NCBI RefSeq assembly: GCF_051297175.1
Contig: NZ_JBINNY010000001.1
Coordinates: 1,612,001-1,676,000, forward strand
Direction of reading: 5' to 3'
Length of the DNA stretch: 64,000 bases
DNA from: Dryocola sp051297175
Lineage (GTDB): Bacteria; Pseudomonadota; Gammaproteobacteria; Enterobacterales; Enterobacteriaceae
Both the position numbers and the translations under genes were made by a program. The notes under the pieces are model-generated. The model was not told the DNA's origin and made no database searches. It saw nothing but the letters and a program-made list of their open reading frames with translations. Numbering within the stretch: position 1 is the stretch's first letter; each line of letters starts with the position of its first letter. Positions 24,877 to 33,397 of this stretch are shown here, one piece after another.

Positions 24877-25274
24877 TTTTTGTCAGCCTCGCTCTCACCG
24901 ACAATCTTGCGTTCGCCGTGAACGAGATGGGAACTCCAGCTCACGATAATAAGTACCACCAGCGTGCTGATAAAACAGGACACCACCACCGGGCCAAACT
25001 GCGCCTTCAGCACCTCGTAATACTGCATAACGCCAACGCCTATCGGCACGAACAGCAGCGCCATATAGCGAATCAGCAGGTGGCAGCTGGGCTTGACCCA
25101 CTTCGCGGGCATGATTTGCAGCGACAGCAGCACGAATAAAATCAGCATGCCGATAATGCTGCCCGGAATGGCGATAGGAAGCAGTGACGCGATAGCGATA
25201 CCGGCATATAAGCACAGGTAAATTAAGATAAAAGACCGCAGATACTGCCAGACAATGGTGAGTGTGTTACGCAT
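24873..25274 (-). CDS. yohJ: LrgA/CidA-family membrane protein YohJ
   Basis: A 133-residue, four-helix inner-membrane protein of the LrgA/CidA family (E. coli YohJ 132 aa). The family core AIPGSIIGMLILFVLL is visible. It is the first gene of the yohJK pair, with a four-base overlap with yohK. A CRP-like site lies 50 bases upstream of the ATG, which suggests catabolite control. Function as for yohK. Confidence 0.92.
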   Translation of the reverse strand: MRNTLTIVWQYLRSFILIYLCLYAGIAIASLLPIAIPGSIIGMLILFVLLSLQIMPAKWVKPSCHLLIRYMALLFVPIGVGVMQYYEVLKAQFGPVVVSCFISTLVVLIIVSWSSHLVHGERKIVGESEADKK

Positions 25275-25323
25275 GGAGATGACCCTTTAAGAAACGCATT
25301 CATCATACAATTAAACTTAAAAT

Positions 25324-25339
25324 TGTGCTACCGATCACA
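25324..25339 (-). promoter_or_regulatory. CRP-like site upstream of yohJ
   Basis: TGTGC-N6-TCACA matches the CRP consensus at nine of ten positions, about 50 bases upstream of the yohJ start. Assignment is by motif only. Confidence 0.5.
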
Positions 25340-25417
25340 TCATGACTTATGAGCATACCAAATATTCCAGAAATGAAGGTTCCAGAATTGATTGGGCAAT
25401 TAGACAGGGAAATAAAA

Positions 25418-25441
25418 AAGGCGACCTGAGAAGGTCGCCTT
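25418..25441 (-). terminator. Rho-independent terminator of ldtB
   Basis: Ten-base stem AAGGCGACCT / AGGTCGCCTT with loop GAGA. On the minus strand it ends in CCTTTTTTATTT. Confidence 0.85.
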
Positions 25442-25490
25442 AACGTGCATGGGCAGGCATGCGTAGCGCCGCCCGCCGGAGGTCAATCGC

Positions 25491-26411
25491 TTAGTTCAAG
25501 CGTACCGGCATACCGGAACGGTCTTTGATCGCCTGATCCACCACGTTGGTGTCAACGTCCGGCTGAGCGGTAATCGCCGTCACGCTGCTGGTCAGATTGA
25601 TTGGCACAATCTCGTCAGAGTTGAACTGCGCTTCGGTGGTGGACAGCGGGTTGTGAACCTCGATGTAGCGCGTGCCGTCTGGCTCAACGGTGGCTTTCAC
25701 CGGCTCATCAATAAACTGTACGCGGGTGCCGACCGGCACGTTCTCGAACAGGAACTTGATGTCTTCGTTACGCAGACGCACGCAGCCGTGGCTGACGCGC
25801 AGGCCGATACCAAAGTTGGCATTGGTACCGTGAATAGCATACAGGCGGCCAATGTACAGCGCGTACAGGCCCATAGGGTTGTCCGGACCGGCTGGCACTA
25901 CGGCTGGCAGTGGCGTACCGGCTGCCGCGTATTCCGCGTGCATTTTGGCCGTTGGCGTCCAGGTTGGGCCGGCTTTTTTACGCTCTACTTTTGTCGTCCA
26001 GTTGATCGGGGTGTCTTTACCCAGCTGGCCGATACCGATAGGCAGCACGATAACCGTGTTGGTGTCTTTCGGATAATAGTAGAGGCGCATTTCAGCGCTG
26101 TTAATCACGATGCCTTCATGAACGGTATCCGGCAGGATGAGCTGCTGCGGAATGTTCAGGATGGTGCCAGGCTTTGGCAGATACGGATCGACGCCTGGGT
26201 TGGCTTCAAGCATGTTGGAAAGACCCATCTGGTACTGCGCTGCAAACTCTTCCAGCGGCGCGGTGCTACCTTCAGGAATGGTAATGACCTGGTTTTGACC
26301 AATCAGACGGCTGCCATCGGTTGGCAGGGGATAGGTCACGGCGGAAGCTGTTTTGCTAAAAGACACGACAGCCACAAATGCCAGTAAAATCGAGCGTAAT
26401 TTTATATTCAT
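25491..26411 (-). CDS. ldtB: L,D-transpeptidase LdtB (YbiS)
   Basis: Periplasmic L,D-transpeptidase that attaches Braun lipoprotein to peptidoglycan. The 306 residues equal E. coli YbiS. The signal peptide ends TASA at about residue 24. A LysM-like segment follows (about residues 40-85). The YkuD catalytic domain carries HGTNANFGIGLRVSHGCVRL, with catalytic C210. The start is the ATG at 26411 (MNIKLRS). A GTG eight codons upstream is rejected. It is divergent from ybiT as in E. coli and has its own terminator. Confidence 0.96.
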   Translation of the reverse strand: MNIKLRSILLAFVAVVSFSKTASAVTYPLPTDGSRLIGQNQVITIPEGSTAPLEEFAAQYQMGLSNMLEANPGVDPYLPKPGTILNIPQQLILPDTVHEGIVINSAEMRLYYYPKDTNTVIVLPIGIGQLGKDTPINWTTKVERKKAGPTWTPTAKMHAEYAAAGTPLPAVVPAGPDNPMGLYALYIGRLYAIHGTNANFGIGLRVSHGCVRLRNEDIKFLFENVPVGTRVQFIDEPVKATVEPDGTRYIEVHNPLSTTEAQFNSDEIVPINLTSSVTAITAQPDVDTNVVDQAIKDRSGMPVRLN

Positions 26412-26511
26412 GTTGTGCGAAGTATTTATGGCCACACAGGCTAGTTGGTTAGGAATCAGATGGGGTTCAGCCGCGCATTATATGTGCATTGCATCTTTCT
26501 GGGAAATCAGA

Positions 26512-26527
26512 TGTGGATTAAATCACA
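26512..26527. promoter_or_regulatory. CRP-like site in the ldtB/ybiT divergent region
   Basis: TGTGG-N6-TCACA matches the CRP consensus at nine of ten positions, 101 bases from the ldtB start and 119 from ybiT. Motif evidence only. Confidence 0.4.
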
Positions 26528-26645
26528 CTTTTTTCACATTGATTACATAATAGACAATACATAAGCAACGCGATCCTCATGCGCACTTATGGCATACTGT
26601 GCCCGATATCACAAATTACATCACTTCTTTTATCAGGACATCTTT

Positions 26646-28241
26646 GTGCTAGTTTCCAGTAACGTCACTATGCAGTTCGGCAGTAAGCCGCTGTTTGAAA
26701 ACATCTCCGTCAAATTTGGCGGCGGCAATCGCTACGGCCTGATTGGCGCTAACGGTAGCGGTAAGTCCACCTTTATGAAGATCCTCGGCGGTGATTTAGA
26801 CCCGACCCTGGGCAACGTATCACTCGATCCGAACGAGCGCATCGGTAAGCTGCGCCAGGATCAGTTCGCCTTTGAAAAATTCACCGTGCTCGACACCGTG
26901 ATCATGGGCCACGCAGAACTCTGGGAAGTAAAAGAAGAGCGCGACCGCATTTACGCGCAGCCAGAGATGAGCGAAGAAGACGGCTATAAAGTTGCCGATC
27001 TCGAAACCAAATATGGCGAAATGGACGGCTACACCGCAGAAGCTCGCGCGGGTGAACTGCTGCTGGGCGTCGGCATTCCGGTAGAACAGCATTACGGCCC
27101 GATGAGCGAAGTCGCACCCGGCTGGAAGCTGCGCGTGCTGCTGGCGCAGGCGCTGTTCTCAAATCCGGACATCCTGCTGCTCGATGAACCGACGAACAAC
27201 CTCGATATCGACACCATTCGCTGGCTGGAAACCGTGCTCAACGAGCGCAACAGCACCATGATCATCATCTCGCACGACCGTCACTTCCTGAACATGGTTT
27301 GTACCCACATGGCGGATCTGGACTACGGCGAGCTGCGCGTGTATCCGGGCAACTACGACGAGTACATGACGGCGGCAACCCAGGCCCGTGAACGCCTGCT
27401 GGCCGACAACGCGAAGAAAAAAGCCCAGATTGCCGACCTGCAATCCTTCGTCAGCCGCTTTAGCGCCAACGCCTCGAAATCACGCCAGGCGACCTCACGC
27501 GCCCGTCAGATTGACAAAATCAAGCTCGACGAAGTGAAGGCCTCCAGCCGTCAGAACCCGTTCATCCGTTTCGAACAGGACAAGAAGCTGTTCCGCAACG
27601 CGCTGGAAGTGGAAGCGCTGGCGAAAGGCTTTGATGAAGGCCCGCTGTTCAAAGGCGTCAACATGCTGCTCGAAGTGGGTGAAAAACTCGCGGTGCTGGG
27701 CACCAACGGCGTGGGTAAATCCACCTTCCTGAAAACCCTGGTCGGCGAATTAGCGCCGGACGCGGGTGCCGTAAAATGGTCCGAAAACGCGCAGATCGGC
27801 TACTACGCGCAGGATCACGAATACGAGTTTGAAAACGATCTCACCGTCTTCGACTGGATGAGCCAGTGGAAGCAAGAGGGCGACGACGAGCAGGCGGTGC
27901 GCAGCATCCTTGGCCGTCTGCTGTTCAGCCAGGACGACATCAAAAAACCAGCCAAAGTGCTTTCCGGTGGTGAAAAAGGCCGCATGCTGTTCGGCAAGCT
28001 GATGATGGAACGCCCGAACGTGCTGGTAATGGATGAACCTACCAACCACCTGGACATGGAATCCATCGAATCGCTGAACATGGCGCTGGAAATGTACCCG
28101 GGCACGCTGATCTTCGTTTCTCACGACCGTGAGTTCGTAAGCTCGCTGGCGACCCGCGTCATTGAAATCACGCCTGAGCGCGTCATCGACTTTACCGGCG
28201 GGTACGAAGATTACCTGCGCAGTAAAGGGATTGATGGTTAA
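26646..28241 (+). CDS. ybiT: ABC-F family ATPase YbiT
   Basis: Cytosolic ABC-F ATPase, a relative of EttA that acts on ribosomes. The 531 residues match E. coli YbiT. Two ABC domains have Walker A GANGSGKST and GTNGVGKST, and Walker B ILLLDEPTNNLD and LVMDEPTNHLD. They are joined by the charged ABC-F linker (about residues 235-315). There are no transmembrane segments. The start is the GTG at 26646 with CAGGA eight bases upstream, where homology begins. A longer frame from 26589 adds 19 unrelated residues. A strong terminator follows. Confidence 0.95.
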   Translation: MLVSSNVTMQFGSKPLFENISVKFGGGNRYGLIGANGSGKSTFMKILGGDLDPTLGNVSLDPNERIGKLRQDQFAFEKFTVLDTVIMGHAELWEVKEERDRIYAQPEMSEEDGYKVADLETKYGEMDGYTAEARAGELLLGVGIPVEQHYGPMSEVAPGWKLRVLLAQALFSNPDILLLDEPTNNLDIDTIRWLETVLNERNSTMIIISHDRHFLNMVCTHMADLDYGELRVYPGNYDEYMTAATQARERLLADNAKKKAQIADLQSFVSRFSANASKSRQATSRARQIDKIKLDEVKASSRQNPFIRFEQDKKLFRNALEVEALAKGFDEGPLFKGVNMLLEVGEKLAVLGTNGVGKSTFLKTLVGELAPDAGAVKWSENAQIGYYAQDHEYEFENDLTVFDWMSQWKQEGDDEQAVRSILGRLLFSQDDIKKPAKVLSGGEKGRMLFGKLMMERPNVLVMDEPTNHLDMESIESLNMALEMYPGTLIFVSHDREFVSSLATRVIEITPERVIDFTGGYEDYLRSKGIDG

Positions 28242-28246
28242 AAGAA

Positions 28247-28273
28247 AAAACCGCCGAATTCGGCGGTTTTTTT
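28247..28273. terminator. Terminator downstream of ybiT
   Basis: Palindrome with stem CCGCCG / CGGCGG, loop AATT, flanked by A-run and T-run. It can act on both strands, also ending the GH31 operon from the right. Confidence 0.88.
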
Positions 28274-28281
28274 GCAGCGAT

Positions 28282-28308
28282 GTCGGATGGCGCTAACGCT
28301 TATCCGAC
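28282..28308. repeat. REP-like palindrome
   Basis: GTCGGAT and ATCCGAC arms around GGCGCTAACGCTT, between the convergent ybiT and GH31 genes. Confidence 0.7.
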
Positions 28309-30672
28309 CTACAGCTTCCAACTCTCCTGCGCCACGCCGTCCACCACCAAACGCCGTGTCTCGCCCGCAGGCAGCGTCAGCGTCAGTTCTTTCCACGCCG
28401 GTTGATAATGGCCTTTGCGGCTGAACGTCACGCTGATTTCCTCGGCGGAGCAGGCAATTTCCCAATCCAGCCACAGCGCATTGCCTTCTTTATATCCCCA
28501 GGACTCGCCGTCGTCTTCAAACAGGCTGCCGTGCGAAACGCCCGTGCCGCGTAGCGGGAAGATTTTCAGCTCGCGCACGTCGTCGGCTTTGGCATCCACG
28601 TGCGTAATGCGCGCGCTGTGCGGCAGGGCTGCACCGGCGCGAACCAGCAGCGGCAGGCGCTCAAGCGGGGCGTCGAGCACAACGTTTTGCCCGCCGCTAA
28701 ACCACTGGCCGGTGTAATAGTCGTACCAGCCTTCGCCGTTTTCCGGCAGCCAGACTTCGCGCAGGCGCTGCCCCGGCTCCACGACGCTTGCCACCAGCAG
28801 ATCGCGGCCCAGCATAAAGTCATCGCACTCGTCGAAGGTTTTCGCGTCGTGCTCGTGATCGAGGAACGTCGGGCGCAGCATCGGCTCGTCGTCGGCGTGG
28901 GCCTGCCACAGCAGGGTGTAGAAATACGGCAGCAGGCGGTAGCGGGTTTCGATGGCGCTGCGGATGGCGGGCGTAATCGCCGGGTACATCCACGGCTCGT
29001 TCACCGTCTGGTCGTCGTTCCACGAGTGGATGGTAAAGCGCGGGTGCATCACGCCGTTTTGTACCCAGCGCACGAACAGCTCGGCGTCCGGCTTATCGCC
29101 CGAGAAACCGCCGACGTCGTGGCCAACGTTATACAGCCCGGACAGGCTCATGCCGACCCCCATGCGGGTGTTATAGCGCAGCGTGTTCCAGCTGGTGCGG
29201 TTGTCGCCGCTCCATGTCTGCACGTAGCGCTGCATCCCGGCGCAGCCGGAGCGCGAAATCAGATACGGGCGTTTTTCCGGCGCAAAGGCCTGCTGCGCTT
29301 CCAGCGACGCGCGCATCATCAGCAGCGGCATCACCGGGCGGATATTCTTGATGGCGATCTCTTCGCCAAAGCCGTGGCAGCGCGCTTCGCCGTCCCACAC
29401 TTCGTATTCGTTATTGTCGTTCCACGTCGAGTCGATGCCCATTTCTAGCAGCTGCGTGGTCACGCCGTTTTGCCACCACTTCACCGTTTCCGGGTTGGTG
29501 AAGTCGAGGTGCGAACCCTCGTCGTCCCAGAAGCTCGAACGCTCCGGGCTGTTGTGCTCGGAATCCTTAATAAACAGGCCGCGCTCCGCGACTTCCGAAT
29601 AGCGCGGGTGGTCCTGCAACAGGCACGGCTTGATGTTCGCCGCAAGCCTGATCCCCGCGTCGTGGAACGCCTGGCTCATCGCCTTCGGCTGCGGCACCTT
29701 GTCGTAGTTCCAGTTAAAGACGTAGCGCTTGTTGCCGATCGACGTGTAGCCCGACGACAGCTGGAACGAATCGCAGGGGATCGCGTGCTCGTGGCACAAG
29801 CGGATAAAGCCCAACAGCTGCTGCTGCGCGTCCGGCGCGTCGGTGTAGTGCATGGTCGAACCGCTGTAGCCGAGGCTCCATTTTGGCCCAAACAGCGTCT
29901 TGCCCGTCAGGCGCACAAAGGCCTTGGTGACGTCCAGCACGCGCGGCCCGAGGAACAGGTAGTAATCGACGTCGCCGGATTCCGCCTGCCAGCGGCGGTA
30001 GGGCAGGTGGTAGTTATCGATTTCGTTACCGAGGTCCAGCCAGCAGCTGCTCAGGTTGTCGTAGAACATCCCGAAGCTGACGTCCGGGCGGCGGGTAATG
30101 GTAAAGGGAATATGCTTGTACAGCGGGTCGGTGGACTCGGCGTTATAGCCCATCGCGTCCAGGTTTCGCATCTCATAGCGCTTGCCGGTACGGGCGAGCG
30201 GGCCGGCCTTCTCGCCCAGGCCGTAATAAGCTTCTTCTTTATAGAGGCGTTGATAGTGTGCCACGCCGTCGCCGTGGGCGTTTAGCTGGTACGCGCTGGT
30301 CGGGCGGTCGCTCGCCAGCATCTGCCAGTCGCCCGCCTCGGTTTTGTATTCCCACTCCAGCCACAGCGGCCGGTGGACGGTCACGCGCAGCTTATCGGTG
30401 CTGACGAGCAGCGTGTCATCGCGCTCTTCCACCGTAAAGCCCGGCAGCGCGAAGCCCGCAAGGCTCTCACGGTCGCGGCCTTCCCACGGCACATCGCTTT
30501 CCGGCGCGATGCTCCAGGTGCGGTTCAGCGCCAGCCCGTTATCGCGCTTGATCAGCACGCGGAACATTCCCTGCTCCAGAACAAACAGGTTCAGGCGATG
30601 CCTGCCGTCCACGCAGAGTTCAACGTGGTTGGCGTCAGAATTCAGTAGTGTCCAGTTCTTCAACGTTTTCAT
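28309..30672 (-). CDS. Glycoside hydrolase family 31 (alpha-glucosidase-like)
   Basis: A 787-residue retaining alpha-glycosidase of family GH31, without a signal peptide and so cytoplasmic. The N-terminal beta-sandwich spans about residues 1-255, the catalytic barrel 260-600, and C-terminal sandwich domains follow. The catalytic nucleophile is D419 in WNDNNEYE and the acid/base is D490 in WSGDNRTSW. It follows an MFS gene by 17 bases, so the pair imports and cleaves an alpha-glycoside. The substrate cannot be told. The glutamine/arginine pattern of sulfoquinovosidases is not obvious and the length fits alpha-glucosidase or alpha-xylosidase. It is not present at this place in E. coli. Confidence 0.9.
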   Translation of the reverse strand: MKTLKNWTLLNSDANHVELCVDGRHRLNLFVLEQGMFRVLIKRDNGLALNRTWSIAPESDVPWEGRDRESLAGFALPGFTVEERDDTLLVSTDKLRVTVHRPLWLEWEYKTEAGDWQMLASDRPTSAYQLNAHGDGVAHYQRLYKEEAYYGLGEKAGPLARTGKRYEMRNLDAMGYNAESTDPLYKHIPFTITRRPDVSFGMFYDNLSSCWLDLGNEIDNYHLPYRRWQAESGDVDYYLFLGPRVLDVTKAFVRLTGKTLFGPKWSLGYSGSTMHYTDAPDAQQQLLGFIRLCHEHAIPCDSFQLSSGYTSIGNKRYVFNWNYDKVPQPKAMSQAFHDAGIRLAANIKPCLLQDHPRYSEVAERGLFIKDSEHNSPERSSFWDDEGSHLDFTNPETVKWWQNGVTTQLLEMGIDSTWNDNNEYEVWDGEARCHGFGEEIAIKNIRPVMPLLMMRASLEAQQAFAPEKRPYLISRSGCAGMQRYVQTWSGDNRTSWNTLRYNTRMGVGMSLSGLYNVGHDVGGFSGDKPDAELFVRWVQNGVMHPRFTIHSWNDDQTVNEPWMYPAITPAIRSAIETRYRLLPYFYTLLWQAHADDEPMLRPTFLDHEHDAKTFDECDDFMLGRDLLVASVVEPGQRLREVWLPENGEGWYDYYTGQWFSGGQNVVLDAPLERLPLLVRAGAALPHSARITHVDAKADDVRELKIFPLRGTGVSHGSLFEDDGESWGYKEGNALWLDWEIACSAEEISVTFSRKGHYQPAWKELTLTLPAGETRRLVVDGVAQESWKL

Positions 30673-30689
30673 CGTTCATAATCCATCTA

Positions 30690-31991
30690 TCAGGCGCGCT
30701 TGGTGCGGCGTTCAGCAATAAAAGAAACCAGGAATACGGCGCCAATCAGGTCAAAGAAGCCCATGGCGATAAACAGCGGGTTGTAGCCAATTTTGTCGGC
30801 GGTCACGCCAATCAGCAGGGAGAAAAGGAAGCTTGCGATCCAGGCCGCGGAGCCGCGCATGCCGTTGACGGTCGCCATCTGGCCTTTATCAAAGGAGTCC
30901 ACCACCAGGGCGCTCAGCATGCAGGAGATGATCTGGTGCCCGAAGCCGCCGACGGAAATCAGCGCGATGGTGACATAGGGATCTTTGGTGATGGCGACCA
31001 GCGCCAGGGAAATCATCAGAAACGCGCCGGTGACCGAGCTTGCGACGATCGAGTTGGTGCGCGAACAGCCAAACCAGCGGGTATAAAGCTTGGTCAGATA
31101 GCCGCTTGCCACGCTGCCGAGGTCAGCGGCGAGGAACGGCAGCCAGGCGAACATGGCGATCTGCTTGAGATCCATGCCGCGCTCGCTTGCCAGATACAGC
31201 GGCACCCAGAAGCTCAGCACCGCCCATGCCGGTTCAGCCATAAACGCGGGGATGGCGATACCGTAGAAGCGTTTGTTCTTACCAACGGTTTGCATCGCCT
31301 TTAAGAAAGGCATTTTGACGGCGGGCGGCTCGTTATCCTGCTTGATGAACGCCAGCTCTTCCTTGCTGAGGTTCGGGTGCTGCTCCGGGTTGTGGTAGAA
31401 CAGCCACCACAGCACGACCCACAGCATCGCCAGCACGCCGGTAAACATAAACGCGCCCTGCCAGCCAAAAGAAGCGTGGGCAAAATAGATAATCGGCGGC
31501 GCGAGCATGGCACCGATTGAGAAGCCCACGCCAGCCCAGCCTGCGGCAATTGGACGCTCCTTCTTCGGGAACCATTCGCCGATGGTCTTGGCGTTCGCAG
31601 GCGTGGCGGCAGCTTCCGCGCCGCCCATAAAGAAGCGCAGGATGGCGAGCTGCAGCCAGCTGCCCGCACCGGCGTGCATCATGCAAACGACCGCCCAAAC
31701 CCCGGCGCACACCAGGAAGCCGAGCTTCAGGCCGATAACGTCGATGAGCCAGCCGCAGATGGGCTGGAAAAGGGTATAGGCGAGCTGGAAGGCCCCGACT
31801 ATCCAGGAATATTGTTCGGTAGTAATGCCGAGGCTGCTTTTTAATTCTGGGGCGAGAATGCCCAGCGAGTTGCGTGTGATGTAGTTGACGGTAACGCCTA
31901 ATAAAAACAGTACCAGAACCCACCAGCGCAAATTGCGAACGGTGCGTTTGGCCTTCACAGCCGTCACGTCCTGATTGATGCCATGACTCAT
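30690..31991 (-). CDS. MFS transporter, anion:cation symporter (ExuT-like) family
   Basis: A 433-residue inner-membrane transporter with twelve hydrophobic segments. The start RNLRWWVLVLFLLGVTVNYI and the loop GEWFPKKERPIAAGW are typical of the hexuronate/phthalate-type ACS branch of the MFS. It lies directly upstream of the GH31 gene on the same strand, so it probably imports the glycoside that enzyme cleaves. I chose the ATG at 31991 (MSHGINQDV) because GGAGAA precedes it. The ATG four codons earlier has no ribosome site. It is divergent from a LacI-type regulator. Confidence 0.88.
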   Translation of the reverse strand: MSHGINQDVTAVKAKRTVRNLRWWVLVLFLLGVTVNYITRNSLGILAPELKSSLGITTEQYSWIVGAFQLAYTLFQPICGWLIDVIGLKLGFLVCAGVWAVVCMMHAGAGSWLQLAILRFFMGGAEAAATPANAKTIGEWFPKKERPIAAGWAGVGFSIGAMLAPPIIYFAHASFGWQGAFMFTGVLAMLWVVLWWLFYHNPEQHPNLSKEELAFIKQDNEPPAVKMPFLKAMQTVGKNKRFYGIAIPAFMAEPAWAVLSFWVPLYLASERGMDLKQIAMFAWLPFLAADLGSVASGYLTKLYTRWFGCSRTNSIVASSVTGAFLMISLALVAITKDPYVTIALISVGGFGHQIISCMLSALVVDSFDKGQMATVNGMRGSAAWIASFLFSLLIGVTADKIGYNPLFIAMGFFDLIGAVFLVSFIAERRTKRA

Positions 31992-32094
31992 GTCGTTCTC
32001 CATCTTGCAGAGTATCTATCGGAATTGGTATAACAACCTTTGGATGCGATGAATTTTATAACTATATGATTATTAGTATTTTTATTGATTATCT

Positions 32095-32124
32095 GTCGAA
32101 AGCGGTTGTGTAAACCTGTTCGAC
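32095..32124. promoter_or_regulatory. Inverted repeat in the MFS/LacI divergent region
   Basis: GTCGAA and TTCGAC arms enclose a centre with GGTT and AACC. It is a candidate operator for the LacI-type regulator, about 104 bases upstream of the MFS start. Confidence 0.4.
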
Positions 32125-32246
32125 AAATTGAGCCTAAATCAGTTATAAAAGAGCCAAAAGTGGATTTGATGCAAAGATTTTCATGAGCGATGGAATATCA
32201 GAAATGAAACGGCAAAATTACACGGATTGAAGCCAAATTCAGAGCT

Positions 32247-32262
32247 ATGAAAATTTTTTCAT
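32247..32262. promoter_or_regulatory. Palindrome just upstream of the LacI-type gene
   Basis: ATGAAAA and TTTTCAT arms with a two-base centre, ending 25 bases before the regulator's ATG. This is suitable for autoregulation, but the motif is AT-only and lacks the CG centre usual in LacI operators. Confidence 0.35.
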
Positions 32263-32287
32263 TTGCAAAATGGGCGCAGATCACAGA

Positions 32288-33361
32288 ATGAGTAAAAAGC
32301 TAAAAATCGCCGAAATTGCGGCGCAAACCGGGCTTTCAATCAGTACCGTTTCACGCGTGCTGGCGGGAAAGGCGAACACCAGCGAAGCCGCCAGGCAGCG
32401 GGTGTTGTCCTGCGCTGAGCAAAAAGGCGTCTTACAGGGGATGGCGGCAGGCAGGCTGCTGCTCAACAGCCTGGTTGTCTTCGCCCCGCAACGGGCGTTT
32501 GAAGAACGGCTCGACGTGTTCTACTACCGCGTAATCCAGGGCGTCAGCAAGGCGCTGGCCCCTCACGAAGTGCGGCTGCGCTACTGCGCGCTGGAAGAGC
32601 ATGACTGCGACGCCAACCTGTTCTTAAGCAAAATGAACGAGGCGGAAACGGAAGCGGCGATCCTGCTGGGCATTGACGATCCGCACATTCACGATCTGGC
32701 GGCGGATCTCGGCAAACCCTGCGTATTGATCAACAGCCGCGATCGCAAAATGCGCCTGCCGGGCGTCGCGCCCGATCACCAGCTCATCGGCGACTACGCC
32801 GCAAGCTACCTGTTCGAACAGGGCCACAAATCCGTGGTGAATCTGCTCTGCCTGCGCCGCTATACCATGGAGCTGCGGCTCGCGGGAATACGCGACGCGT
32901 GGGAGGCCAATAACCTGCGCTTTGACGACGGCGAGCACCTCATCACGGCGCAGAGCTTCAGCGCCAAAGAAAGCGAAGAGCTTATCGACAATTTTTTGGC
33001 AAAAACGCCGCGCCACCTGCTGCCCACCGCGCTGCTGGTGGGCGGCGATTTTATGGCGGCAGGGGCGGTCAGCGCGCTGCAAAAGGCCGGGCTGCGCGTG
33101 CCGCACGACATTTCTGTCATGAGCATCGACGGCTTTAACCTGGCGGCAATCCACGACGTGCCGCTAACCTCCGTTCACGTTCCGCGCGACGAGCTGGGCG
33201 AAGAAGCCGTGCATATCCTCCAGCAGCGCCTGATTCGCCCGCAGGCGCCGGTAGGCAACCTGCTGCTCAACGGCACGCTCGCGGTACGCGATTCGGTGCG
33301 CCGCATCCGCCCGAACAAAAGCCATGCGGCGGTGCGAAGCGACGGACTTTATGATGAATAA
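32288..33361 (+). CDS. LacI-family transcriptional regulator of the GH31/MFS locus
   Basis: A 357-residue LacI-type regulator. The N-terminal helix-turn-helix KIAEIAAQTGLSISTVSRVL is followed by a hinge region that reads AAGRLLLNSL, less canonical than usual. The sugar-binding core runs from about residue 60. It is divergent from the MFS-GH31 operon, its likely target. The effector is unknown. I chose the ATG at 32288 because the DNA-binding domain begins there. An in-frame ATG at 32270 adds six residues. No strong ribosome site is visible for either. Confidence 0.88.
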   Translation: MSKKLKIAEIAAQTGLSISTVSRVLAGKANTSEAARQRVLSCAEQKGVLQGMAAGRLLLNSLVVFAPQRAFEERLDVFYYRVIQGVSKALAPHEVRLRYCALEEHDCDANLFLSKMNEAETEAAILLGIDDPHIHDLAADLGKPCVLINSRDRKMRLPGVAPDHQLIGDYAASYLFEQGHKSVVNLLCLRRYTMELRLAGIRDAWEANNLRFDDGEHLITAQSFSAKESEELIDNFLAKTPRHLLPTALLVGGDFMAAGAVSALQKAGLRVPHDISVMSIDGFNLAAIHDVPLTSVHVPRDELGEEAVHILQQRLIRPQAPVGNLLLNGTLAVRDSVRRIRPNKSHAAVRSDGLYDE

Positions 33362-33366
33362 ACCTG

Positions 33367-33392
33367 GCGTCCCCCTCCACCAAGGGGGACGC
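33367..33392. terminator. Hairpin between convergent LacI-type and YncE-like genes
   Basis: Perfect nine-base arms GCGTCCCCC and GGGGGACGC with an eight-base loop fill the 36-base gap. There is no T-tract, so it is a likely but unproven bidirectional terminator. Confidence 0.5.
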
Positions 33393-33397
33393 ACCCA

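Noticed and set aside
28600..29448. 282-codon plus-strand frame inside the GH31 gene
   Set aside because: Antisense to conserved catalytic-domain sequence, with no ribosome site or recognisable domain.
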